A stretch of 44,917 nt of DNA. Source: Salinicoccus albus DSM 19776 (GTDB lineage: Bacteria; Bacillota; Bacilli; Staphylococcales; Salinicoccaceae). Below are positions 1-6,023 of this stretch, in pieces; the stretch's first letter is position 1; every line of letters begins with the position of its first letter. The position numbers were made by a program, and so were the translations under genes. The stretch is taken from assembly GCF_000385175.1 (NCBI RefSeq), contig NZ_ARQJ01000015.1:1-44917 (forward strand). The letters run 5' to 3'. The notes under the pieces are model-generated. The model made no database searches. It was not told the origin of the DNA and saw only the letters and a program-made list of their open reading frames with translations.

Positions 1-46
1 CTGTATAAAGTTCTCCATTCTGTTCAAATACTTGCAATTGCTCCAT
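1..46 (-). CDS. 5' end of probable phage antirepressor gene (partial)
   Basis: The gene runs off the left edge of the window. An ATG at position 46 (read leftward) follows a good AAGGAAG ribosome site and opens a frame beginning MEQLQVFEQNGELYT. This is the kind of start seen in phage antirepressors with a Bro-N or ANT domain. It lies downstream of the Cro-like gene in the early direction, which is where Staphylococcus and Listeria phages carry their antirepressor. Only 15 residues are visible, so the family is inferred from position and resemblance. Confidence 0.5.
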   Translation of the reverse strand, partial: MEQLQVFEQNGELYT

Positions 47-99
47 TTGATACTTCCTTTCTTTTGGTATAATCTTCCTTATAGGAGGGAGGTGAGATA

Positions 100-318
100 A
101 TGCTTAGTCCAAAACCTGATAACCAGAGACCTTTACTTGGATGGAAGAAACTTGATGAAACACTTCAAGCGAATTTCAAAGTATCCCACAAAAACGAAGA
201 GCCTAAAGCTTCTATTGATGCTGGAAGATACGAAATGTCTCCAGATGAAATTAAAAGTGAAGCCGAGAAACAAGGTTATAAAGTCACTGTTTCTGGAAAT
301 CACATCACTTTTGAGTAA
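100..318 (+). CDS. Small hypothetical phage protein, 72 aa
   Basis: I do not recognise this gene. It starts with ATG after a strong AGGAGGGAGGTGAG ribosome site, and TATAAT at 68-73 with TTGATA at 47-52 (15 bp spacer) could be its promoter. The product is soluble and charged. Its last 28 residues (MSPDEIKSEAEKQGYKV followed by a short beta-type stretch) resemble small helix-strand modules of phage early proteins. It runs opposite to the cro-side genes, and its 3' end overlaps the convergent 43-codon gene by 14 bp. A role in modulating the early region is only a guess. Confidence 0.55.
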   Translation: MLSPKPDNQRPLLGWKKLDETLQANFKVSHKNEEPKASIDAGRYEMSPDEIKSEAEKQGYKVTVSGNHITFE

Positions 319-436
319 CTTTAAGTGTTGTAACCTCTGTAGCTAAAACATCAATTTGACTCTGTATTTCAGTAACTCTCTTGATTACAGCTGCAACTGT
401 GATTGAGAGTGTTGCTCCTACTAATAAGTTCTTCAT
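305..436 (-). CDS. Small membrane-anchored or coiled phage protein, 43 aa
   Basis: The ATG at 436 sits behind a GTGGAGGC ribosome site, 15 bp after the end of the Cro-like gene, so it is probably co-transcribed with it. The product has a hydrophobic N-terminus (MKNLLVGATLSITVAAVIK), then a short amphipathic helix (VTEIQSQIDVLATEVTTLK) that could form a coiled coil. Function is unknown. Small proteins of this design are common immediately after cro in phages of Gram-positive cocci. It overlaps the opposite-strand 72-codon gene by 14 bp. Confidence 0.5.
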   Translation of the reverse strand: MKNLLVGATLSITVAAVIKRVTEIQSQIDVLATEVTTLKVTQK

Positions 437-451
437 GTTATGCCTCCACAA

Positions 452-679
452 TTACCGATTTGTCAACTTATCATCTAAAAAAATTTTATCTAAATCCAAA
501 TCAAGCTTTTCGGCTATCTTCGCAACATCATTTGTACTAAAACGCCTTTGCCCTTCTTCCTTGCGATAATAGGCAACATAACTCTGATACCCCAACGCTT
601 CAGACATTTCCGAAATTGAAAAACCTTTTGCGACTCTTTCTTCTTTGATTCTTCTGATATTAATTTTTTCTCCTACCAT
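452..679 (-). CDS. Cro-like XRE-family repressor, 75 aa
   Basis: This is a single-domain helix-turn-helix protein. Residues 8-60 carry the XRE fold (IRRIKEERVAKGFSISEMSE through the recognition-helix region and a C-terminal helix). It is transcribed divergently from the larger repressor at 820. The ATG at 679 follows a GAGAGGTG ribosome site. By position it is the early-side Cro or regulator of the lytic switch, expected to bind the palindromes at 695-792. It lacks any second domain. Confidence 0.8.
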   Translation of the reverse strand: MVGEKINIRRIKEERVAKGFSISEMSEALGYQSYVAYYRKEEGQRRFSTNDVAKIAEKLDLDLDKIFLDDKLTNR

Positions 680-694
680 ATGTTTTCACCTCTC

Positions 695-792
695 TTACCT
701 ATCTGGTAACCATAGATTAACATTACCATAAAGGTAAGTCAATAGATTTTATTTCCAAATCGGAAATTAATTATCTTTTACCGTTGTGGTAA
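695..792. promoter_or_regulatory. Operator array: four 15-bp palindromes between cro and repressor
   Basis: Three copies of TTACC-N5-GGTAA lie at 695-709, 723-737 and 778-792. A symmetrical variant, TTTCC-N5-GGAAA, is at 752-766. The centres are 28, 29 and 26 bp apart, so the sites lie on roughly similar faces of the helix. They fill the gap between the divergent cro-like and repressor genes, as expected for the operators of the genetic switch. Confidence 0.85.
714..742 (-). promoter_or_regulatory. Probable early (cro) promoter
   Basis: On the minus strand, TTGACT (737-742) and TAATCT (714-719) are separated by 17 bp. The palindrome at 723-737 fills the spacer, so repressor bound there would block RNA polymerase. 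Confidence 0.6.
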
Positions 793-819
793 CATTGAAG
801 TATATAAAGGAGTGATCTT

Positions 820-1185
820 ATGGGTGATAGTGACTTAGGTAAACAAATAAAACATTATCGTAAAATAAGGGGGCTAACTCAAAAAGATTTAGCTGACAAA
901 ATAGATGTGTCTAATGTTGTTCTATCTCGATATGAGAGCTCCCAAAGAACTCCTGATACTGAAACACAAGTAAAGCTTGCTGACGTGTTAGAAATTTCAT
1001 TAGATGAATTGTACGGCAGACAACCAAGACAAGCTGCTGACGACCCCTTCGAGGATGCGGAAGCTTTAATGTTTTCCGATAAGGAAGGTTTCGACAACTT
1101 GCCAGAAGAAGAGAAAGAGGCCGTAAAAAAACAGGTCGATGATTTTTTGAATTACATACTCGACCAAAAGAAAAGAGATAAATAG
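820..1185 (+). CDS. ImmR-type phage/ICE repressor, XRE family, 121 aa
   Basis: The N-terminal 60 residues form an XRE helix-turn-helix (LGKQIKHYRKIRGLTQKDLA, then VSNVVLSRYESSQRTPD). The remaining 60 residues are acidic, then helical and charged, with no LexA-type peptidase (no Ser-Lys dyad segment). This is the architecture of the ICEBs1 repressor ImmR and related phage repressors, which are inactivated by a separate ImmA metallopeptidase rather than by self-cleavage. Such a metallopeptidase gene lies downstream at 2012. An AAAGGAG ribosome site precedes the ATG. It should bind the adjacent TTACC-N5-GGTAA sites. Confidence 0.85.
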   Translation: MGDSDLGKQIKHYRKIRGLTQKDLADKIDVSNVVLSRYESSQRTPDTETQVKLADVLEISLDELYGRQPRQAADDPFEDAEALMFSDKEGFDNLPEEEKEAVKKQVDDFLNYILDQKKRDK

Positions 1186-1189
1186 GGAT

Positions 1190-1218
1190 TGACTTCCCTT
1201 TTATTTATAAATAATAAT
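1190..1218 (+). promoter_or_regulatory. Probable promoter of the cargo lipoprotein gene
   Basis: TTGACT at 1190-1195 is followed after 16-17 bp by TAATAA/AATAAT at 1212-1218. It starts immediately after the repressor stop codon and contains no TTACC palindrome, so the downstream gene could be expressed in the lysogen independently of the repressor. Confidence 0.5.
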
Positions 1219-1269
1219 TCCATTATCATACATAACTGGGGTTAAATACTTATTTTAGGGGGCTTTTAC

Positions 1270-1923
1270 GTGGCAAAAGAGAAAAAGAAAGGTGGATGCC
1301 TGAAGTGGGTAGTCATCATTATTGGTGTACTTATTCTGTTTGGTGCTTGTACTGCTGCATTTAGTGGCGGCGGCGAAGATACTTCGAGTACAGATGAATC
1401 TAACACTGAATCAGAAACGACAGCATCAGAAGATACGACAGAAGAAAGCACTGAAGAAGAAACATCAGAAGAATCTACAGAAGAAGATACTGAAGCGCCT
1501 GATGGTGCAATCGGTGAGAAAGTTGATGTGGGTAACATGTCATATACTGTGAACGAAATAACTACTGCATCACAAGTTGGCCCTTCTGCTTTCCCTACGA
1601 CTGCAAATGAAACGTTTATTGTTGTAGATCTCACGGTTACTAATAATGGAGATGAAGCAGTAACAGTGGATTCTACCTATTTCAAATTACTTATTGACGG
1701 CGCAACTTTTGATGCTGATTCAGAAGCTTCAATGACTGCGAACCAAAATGAAAACGGCGAAATTGTAAACTCATTCTTCTTGGAAAATCTAAATCCAGGA
1801 AGCACATTGAGTGGGAAAATAGTATTTGATGTGAGTCAAACAAATGCGGATAACCCAGAAAAAGTATTAGAAGTTCAAGAAGGTATCTTTGGCACCCAAA
1901 CAGGCAAAATTAATCTTCAATAA
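1270..1923 (+). CDS. DUF4352-type secreted membrane/lipoprotein, phage cargo, 217 aa
   Basis: The gene starts at GTG 1270 after an AGGGGG ribosome site. A lysine-rich start is followed by a hydrophobic segment (WVVIIIGVLILFGAC, about residues 13-27). The LFGAC end is a poor lipobox because of Phe at -3, so it may be a plain membrane anchor. Residues 33-76 are a Ser/Thr/Glu linker. The rest is a beta-rich extracellular domain like DUF4352 (an immunoglobulin-like telokin fold), with a FIVVDLTVTNNGDEAVTV strand pair. It sits between repressor and integrase, where phages often carry lysogenic conversion or superinfection-exclusion genes. It has its own promoter and terminator, so it is a candidate moron. 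Function is unproven. Confidence 0.75.
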   Translation: MAKEKKKGGCLKWVVIIIGVLILFGACTAAFSGGGEDTSSTDESNTESETTASEDTTEESTEEETSEESTEEDTEAPDGAIGEKVDVGNMSYTVNEITTASQVGPSAFPTTANETFIVVDLTVTNNGDEAVTVDSTYFKLLIDGATFDADSEASMTANQNENGEIVNSFFLENLNPGSTLSGKIVFDVSQTNADNPEKVLEVQEGIFGTQTGKINLQ

Positions 1924-1933
1924 TATCAACTAG

Positions 1934-1971
1934 CTGACCACTAGTACTATACCCGTGGTCAGTCATTTTTT
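1934..1971 (+). terminator. Rho-independent terminator after the cargo gene
   Basis: CTGACCAC (1934-1941) pairs with GTGGTCAG (1955-1962) and is followed by a T-run at 1965-1971. It separates the repressor/cargo unit from immA-int. Confidence 0.85.
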
Positions 1972-1982
1972 AAACTAAATAC

Positions 1983-1996
1983 CGAACATACGTTCT
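1983..1996. promoter_or_regulatory. LexA (SOS) box in front of immA-int
   Basis: CGAACATACGTTCT matches the Gram-positive LexA operator CGAAC-N4-GTTCG at all but the last base. It lies just after the upstream terminator and about 16-29 bp before the immA start, so it can only serve immA-int. The promoter hexamers are not clear to me. Confidence 0.75.
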
Positions 1997-2011
1997 ATTT
2001 CAGGAGGTTTT

Positions 2012-2473
2012 ATGCGAATCGAAAGTAAAGTGAATGAGATTGTAGAGTGTTGCATTACGGATCAGTTGGATTTAAATATCCATTATTTATCTTATATGTT
2101 TTCTACGCATATTTTATATAACCACAATGCGAATTTCTATTTCAGTAAAAAAGGTGTAGATGTTATTGCAGTAAAAATTGGTGATGCATTTGATATGTGG
2201 CGGGCATTTTGTCATGAGGCCGGGCATATGTTTCTTCATTGTACCAATCAGAATATGATGCCCTACGCTTTCAATATGAAGCAGGAGGCAGAAGCAGCCA
2301 AGTTTGCACTACTCTTGATGATGCCTGAAAAGCTAATTAGACGGCATGAATTGTATGAGGTTCAAGAAGTCGCTAATTATTTTAATGTACCTATCGATAT
2401 GGCTTTACATCGTATTGAGATGTTGATCGAGCAGACTAGGCTACAAAATGTTAATTATGGAGTGATGAGATGA
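2012..2473 (+). CDS. ImmA/IrrE-family metallopeptidase, 153 aa
   Basis: Zinc-dependent peptidase of the ImmA/IrrE (DUF955) family, which cleaves XRE repressors to induce mobile elements. The signature FCHEAGH gives H68, E69 and H72. The third region, QEAEAAKFALLLMMP (about residues 90-104), is the usual glutamate-containing helix of the family. An AGGAGG ribosome site precedes the ATG. The last 4 bp overlap the integrase start (ATGA), implying translational coupling. The expected substrate is the repressor at 820-1185. The LexA-like box just upstream predicts induction by DNA damage. Confidence 0.88.
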   Translation: MRIESKVNEIVECCITDQLDLNIHYLSYMFSTHILYNHNANFYFSKKGVDVIAVKIGDAFDMWRAFCHEAGHMFLHCTNQNMMPYAFNMKQEAEAAKFALLLMMPEKLIRRHELYEVQEVANYFNVPIDMALHRIEMLIEQTRLQNVNYGVMR

Positions 2474-3489
2474 AACCGATTAAACAACCGGAAGGTACAT
2501 ATAAATATGATTTTAGGTACAATGGTAGGCGGTACCGAAAGCAAGGGATCAAGAAAAAAAGTGCTGCTGACGCCGAAATCAGAAAAATATTAAACGAAGT
2601 GTCACACGGTATAGATGCATCATCCAATGTACTCCTGCATGAGTATTACGAGAGATGGGTAACTGCAAATAAGGAGGAGCGAGTCACAGATAAAACGCTC
2701 GATAACTATAAAAATGCACTACGGTTAATTGAATCGTATTTTCCCCAAAACAAGCGAATCAAAGATTTAACCAGTATCGAATACCAAGAGTTTATTAATC
2801 ATTATGCCAAAGATCATACAAAGGAATCGGTGAGGAAGGTCCATAATGCAGTTAAAGCTTGTCTGGAACATGCAGTACACGATGGGTTGATCTATCGGAA
2901 CCCCGCATGGAACACTAAAGTGTACGGTAAAGTACCGACCCAGCCAGATCATGAAAAATACATGGAAATCAATCAATATAAAGCGCTGAAAAACGATATT
3001 AAACAATATGACAGTCGCAGCGCGTTGTTTATCTACCTATTAATATGTACCGGGGCTCGATTCAGCGAAATCAATCATCTGCAATATAAGGATCTACAGA
3101 AAAATACCATCCACTTACCAGGCACTAAAACAGAAACATCAAATCGTACCATAGATATATCTGAATCAGATATGAATCACGTTAAAAAACTATTATCCCA
3201 GCGCTCCATTTCTCTGCATGAACCAATTTTTGGTCTGTCCTACAATGCAGTTGAAAAGACATTCAATCATGCTAAGAAGCGCTTAAAGATTCCAGAACAT
3301 AAAACATTGCATAGTTTGCGACATACCCACTGTAGCTTTTTGTTGTCTCAAGGTGTATCCATTTATTACATCAGCCAAAGATTGGGGCATAAAAATATTA
3401 GTATCACTACGCAGGTATACAGTCACCTGCTGAAAGAACATTATCAGGAAGACAATGAAAAAACTTTGGTACTCCTAGGGGGTATGTGA
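2470..3489 (+). CDS. int: Phage-type tyrosine integrase, 339 aa
   Basis: Site-specific recombinase that integrates and excises the element. Residues 5-45 are an AP2-like arm-binding domain (KYDFRYNGRRYRKQGIKKKS). Residues 55-145 are the SAM-like core-binding domain, and 165-335 the catalytic domain. The catalytic set is complete: R197 (GARFSE), H281 and R284 (HSLRH), H307 (LGHKN) and Y317 (QVYSHLL). Length is normal for integrases of phages of Gram-positive cocci. It overlaps immA by 4 bp. Its 3' end lies 124 bp from the 3' end of tRNA-Ser, the usual target arrangement, so the element lies to the left and this is one attachment junction. Confidence 0.95.
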   Translation: MKPIKQPEGTYKYDFRYNGRRYRKQGIKKKSAADAEIRKILNEVSHGIDASSNVLLHEYYERWVTANKEERVTDKTLDNYKNALRLIESYFPQNKRIKDLTSIEYQEFINHYAKDHTKESVRKVHNAVKACLEHAVHDGLIYRNPAWNTKVYGKVPTQPDHEKYMEINQYKALKNDIKQYDSRSALFIYLLICTGARFSEINHLQYKDLQKNTIHLPGTKTETSNRTIDISESDMNHVKKLLSQRSISLHEPIFGLSYNAVEKTFNHAKKRLKIPEHKTLHSLRHTHCSFLLSQGVSIYYISQRLGHKNISITTQVYSHLLKEHYQEDNEKTLVLLGGM

Positions 3490-3492
3490 TAG

Positions 3493-3511
3493 ATTGACCA
3501 GATATTGACCA
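3493..3511. repeat. Tandem ATTGACCA repeats, likely integrase arm-type sites
   Basis: ATTGACCA occurs at 3493-3500 and again at 3504-3511, an 11-bp (one helical turn) period, directly after the integrase stop. TTGACCA-type repeats at this position are familiar as arm-binding sites of integrases in related phages; the binding is inferred. Confidence 0.5.
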
Positions 3512-3556
3512 AACTAATCCCAATTAATACCCTTTATACAACGAGGCCAAAAATAA

Positions 3557-3588
3557 AAACCCCGTCAAATCAACGTTTGAAGGGGTTT
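3557..3588. terminator. Terminator between integrase and tRNA-Ser
   Basis: AAACCCC (3557-3563) pairs with GGGGTTT (3582-3588), with a further TCAAA/TTTGA pairing inside. On the minus strand it is followed by TTATTTTT, so it best terminates the tRNA-Asn/tRNA-Ser transcript. It may also stop integrase transcription. Confidence 0.8.
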
Positions 3589-3613
3589 AAGTTAAAACAA
3601 ATTATTATGTAAG

Positions 3614-3702
3614 CGGAGATGGAGGGATTCGAACCCTCGCGTCGGCAAAACCGACCTACACCCTTAGCAGGGGCGCCTCTTCAGCCACTTGAGTACATCT
3701 CC
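3614..3702 (-). tRNA. tRNA-Ser (GCU anticodon)
   Basis: Class II tRNA with acceptor arms GGAGATG/CATCTCC, discriminator G, a long variable arm, and a CTGCTAA anticodon loop (GCT). No CCA is encoded. Its 3' end faces the integrated element and is a candidate attB. Confidence 0.95.
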
Positions 3703-3703
3703 A

Positions 3704-3778
3704 TGGCTCCACAGGTAGGACTCGAACCTACGACCGATCGGTTAACAGCCGATAGCTCTACCGCTGAGCTACTGTGGA
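3704..3778 (-). tRNA. tRNA-Asn (GUU anticodon)
   Basis: Acceptor TCCACAG/CTGTGGA, discriminator G, encoded CCA, and a CTGTTAA anticodon loop (GTT). It lies one base upstream of tRNA-Ser in the same transcript. Confidence 0.95.
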
Positions 3779-3809
3779 ACAATGTTAATTTTTCAATCGA
3801 ACATTTATA

Positions 3810-3838
3810 ATTATATCGATTTCCACAGATGATTTCAA
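3810..3838 (-). promoter_or_regulatory. Promoter of the tRNA-Asn/tRNA-Ser operon
   Basis: On the minus strand, TTGAAA (3833-3838), a 17-bp spacer and a perfect TATAAT (3810-3815) lie about 31 bp before the tRNA-Asn 5' end. Confidence 0.85.
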
Positions 3839-3866
3839 CCGTTTCATATTAGAATTTATATGAAAT

Positions 3867-4463
3867 TTACACCCGGTTCCTGCTCTGCAGCCCATTGATA
3901 TAATTAATATATGAATGGTAGATTGTTTCATTGACATGAGTGGCTTCGCGATTCGCCATCGCCGGGTACTGAAACTGCATGGCCATTTCTTTTTTCTGAT
4001 ATCTTTCTTTCTGCTGGTTAAACCTATAATGTAATTTCAAGGCATTCAAATATTGATTATTGAAAGAAGCATATGAAATATCGATTTCCAGTTCTTCATT
4101 ATTCGAGAATTGAACCCGTGTGTTCCCCTTGTCATCCCAATAGGACTGAATGTGTTTAATATTGAACCAATTGTTCTCAGGCACCCGGTCTGAATGGGTA
4201 CAAAAGTATATGTAAGATCCAAACAGATCGATGATCACCGGGATCTTGCTGGAAATATTCGTCAATGTTTTTGTCAGATCTTTTCTTGATGCATAGTTTT
4301 GGGAATGATTCCTGCAATTCCTTTCTATAATCTTATTCGGCGTCAACCTGCATTCCAGGCTGTCTCCGTATGTTTCCCCTATCGTGCTTTCTATGCTGCT
4401 TTTGTTATTAAAAGCTGTGATGTACATTGTCTCTTCATGAATTTGATACTGGAGACGGTTCAT
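3867..4463 (-). CDS. comK: Competence transcription factor ComK, 198 aa
   Basis: Activator of DNA-uptake and recombination genes in Bacillus and staphylococci; it binds paired AT-box sites as a dimer of dimers. The sequence follows ComK throughout: IIERNCRNHSQNYASRKDLT matches the conserved IVDRSCRFFGSSYAGRK region, then ISSKIPVIIDLFGSYIYFCT, VQFSNNEELEIDISYASFNN and a basic C-terminus. Length (198) is like the 192 residues of B. subtilis ComK, so the gene looks intact. A strong AGGGAGGG site precedes the ATG. The neighbouring tRNA-Asn/Ser operon and IDEAL-domain gene are its usual staphylococcal context. The AT-rich upstream region could hold control sites, but I could not identify K-boxes with confidence. 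Confidence 0.93.
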   Translation of the reverse strand: MNRLQYQIHEETMYITAFNNKSSIESTIGETYGDSLECRLTPNKIIERNCRNHSQNYASRKDLTKTLTNISSKIPVIIDLFGSYIYFCTHSDRVPENNWFNIKHIQSYWDDKGNTRVQFSNNEELEIDISYASFNNQYLNALKLHYRFNQQKERYQKKEMAMQFQYPAMANREATHVNETIYHSYINYINGLQSRNRV

Positions 4464-4615
4464 AGTTTCCCTCCCTGTTAAAATATTCTAATTTCATAAT
4501 ATCACATTATTTAATTTTTGTTAACTATTATATTATAATGTTAAAAGTTATGTTAATTATAAAATTTTAAATGTAATATTACATAAATAAATAGTCAAAA
4601 AATTCAAAACACTGT

Positions 4616-4644
4616 TTGACCAAAGCTGAAACGTGTTATATAAT
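4616..4644 (+). promoter_or_regulatory. Promoter of the IDEAL-domain gene
   Basis: TTGACC (4616-4621), 17-bp spacer and perfect TATAAT (4639-4644), 36 bp before the chosen start codon. Confidence 0.85.
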
Positions 4645-4679
4645 TTATAACAACAAAAATGTTGAAGGGGGAAAACGGT

Positions 4680-4907
4680 ATGAATAAACAAGTCTACCCG
4701 GTGAACCAGTTGCGCGTCTTCATCAACACAATTAACGACCTCTCTGCTGAATTGCTGTTACAGGAAGCAATGGATGAGTATAATCATAAATTATATTCTG
4801 AAAAAGTTGAGGAAGCTCTGCTGGAAAAAGATGAAGAAAAATTCATGAAATATACCAACTTGCTAAAGGAACTGACTGATGAAGATACTAATGATGAAGC
4901 GCAATAA
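4680..4907 (+). CDS. IDEAL-domain protein, 75 aa
   Basis: Small acidic protein. Residues 25-62 (LSAELLLQEAMDEYNHKLYS, then VEEALLEKDEEKFMKYTNLL) fit the IDEAL domain found at the C-terminus of YpiB and in short staphylococcal proteins next to comK. The start is placed at 4680 because GAAGGGGG (4664-4671) is correctly spaced from it. An upstream in-frame ATG at 4659 lies before this site and would be poorly translated. Transcription diverges from comK. In other Firmicutes, IDEAL domains act as protein-interaction modules; the role of this short form is unknown. Confidence 0.85.
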   Translation: MNKQVYPVNQLRVFINTINDLSAELLLQEAMDEYNHKLYSEKVEEALLEKDEEKFMKYTNLLKELTDEDTNDEAQ

Positions 4908-4910
4908 TAG

Positions 4911-4960
4911 AAGCTGACTTTACTTTTGTACCAGGTACATAAGGTAAAGTCAGCTTATTT
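4911..4960. terminator. Bidirectional terminator between IDEAL gene and lplA
   Basis: A 13-bp stem, AAGCTGACTTTAC (4911-4923) with GTAAAGTCAGCTT (4944-4956), is followed by ATTTT. It serves both convergent genes. Confidence 0.9.
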
Positions 4961-5949
4961 TAAGCGATGAGATCCAGCAGCTCGTCTTTTGTAATTTTAC
5001 CTAGATAATGACTGATATCAACGTCTTCAAGTGCTTTGTCAATCGCTGCCTTATTGTGTTCGGCTCCGCTCAGTCTCTCCTCGATTACATCCACTTCACC
5101 GACACCGAAGAAATCGCCAAAGATTTTAGCATTTTCAATTCTGCCTTTCTTGACGTTCAATCTGACATCCAGTAATCCAGCATCAAATTTATGGGAAACG
5201 TTGTAATTGTACTTCGGATTCTTACCATAGTTCCATTGCCATGTCTGATATTTTTCCTCTGACAATTTATTGATCTTTTCCCAGTCTTCATCAGACAGAA
5301 CGTATTCTTCGATATTCTCTTCTCCATCGAATATATATGCCAGAATTTTGCGTTTAAAGTCTTCCATTTCGATTTGGCCTTCGGGGAAATCACTGATATT
5401 GCCCACACGTCCTCTGACGGATTTAACTCCTTTGGATTCAATTTTTTTAGGATTGACTTTCAGTGCATTCTGCACCTCTCCAACATTACTGTCAAGCATC
5501 AGTGTACCGTGCGAGAACATCCTGCCCTTCTGGGTGAACATGGCATTGCCCGATACTTTTTTACCTTTGATTTCCAGATCATTCCGTCCCGATAATTCAG
5601 CCGGAATTCCCATATCATTCAATGCGTCCACAATCGGTTTCGTGAAACGTGAAAAATTGTGAAAACTGTTTCCATCATCTTCGGTGATAAAACTGAAGTT
5701 CAAATTGCCTTCATCATGATAGACTGCCCCGCCGCCGGAAACACGTCTGACAACCTTAATGTTGTTTTCTTTAATGTATGGCTCATTAATCTCTTCAAAG
5801 GTGTTCTGATTTTTCCCAATGATGATGGACGGCTGATTCACATAGAAGAGGAAATATGAATCATCGGTCGGGATTTCACGGAGTACATATTCTTCCATCG
5901 CTAAATTTACCATTGGGTCTGTGATGTTTTTATTAGATATAAATTTCAA
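4960..5949 (-). CDS. lplA: Lipoate-protein ligase A (LplA/LplJ type), 329 aa
   Basis: It activates lipoate with ATP and attaches it to E2 or GcvH proteins. It has the family signature RRVSGGGAVYHD (about residues 68-79), GNLNFSF and the catalytic-lysine region GKKVSGNAM (about 129-137). A C-terminal lipoyl-ligase accessory domain covers about residues 245-329. The start is TTG 5949, seven bases after AAGGAGG; no ATG fits. It follows the heme operon in the same direction but is separated from it by an AT-rich hairpin, so it may be transcribed separately. This is the usual staphylococcal position of the chromosomal ligase. Confidence 0.93.
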   Translation of the reverse strand: MKFISNKNITDPMVNLAMEEYVLREIPTDDSYFLFYVNQPSIIIGKNQNTFEEINEPYIKENNIKVVRRVSGGGAVYHDEGNLNFSFITEDDGNSFHNFSRFTKPIVDALNDMGIPAELSGRNDLEIKGKKVSGNAMFTQKGRMFSHGTLMLDSNVGEVQNALKVNPKKIESKGVKSVRGRVGNISDFPEGQIEMEDFKRKILAYIFDGEENIEEYVLSDEDWEKINKLSEEKYQTWQWNYGKNPKYNYNVSHKFDAGLLDVRLNVKKGRIENAKIFGDFFGVGEVDVIEERLSGAEHNKAAIDKALEDVDISHYLGKITKDELLDLIA

Positions 5950-5964
5950 ACGGATTCCTCCTTT

Positions 5965-6001
5965 TAAAAATAACCAGATATTATCATAATAACATTCTGG
6001 T
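5965..6001 (-). terminator. Probable terminator of the hem operon
   Basis: Read on the minus strand, ACCAGA...TCTGGT flanks an AT-rich stem (5973-6001) followed by TTATTTTT. The hairpin is weak in G+C, so readthrough into lplA is possible. Confidence 0.55.
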
Positions 6002-6023
6002 CATGACTTTACATATATTCCGT

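Noticed and set aside
1266-1634. A 122-codon Ser/Val-rich minus-strand frame.
   Set aside because: It is the complement of the Ser/Thr/Glu linker of the cargo lipoprotein gene; its low complexity explains the open frame.
1-3613. Reading the left region as an integrative conjugative element rather than a phage.
   Set aside because: The ImmR/ImmA pair also occurs in ICEBs1, but the Cro-like gene followed by a probable antirepressor is phage-like. No conjugation gene is visible, so a phage is preferred, though the element extends out of the window.
4464-4615. AT-rich stretch upstream of comK inspected for K-boxes (AAAA-N5-TTTT pairs) and SigH sites.
   Set aside because: Several A- and T-runs occur, but none gives two properly spaced half-sites; in DNA this AT-rich such matches mean little.
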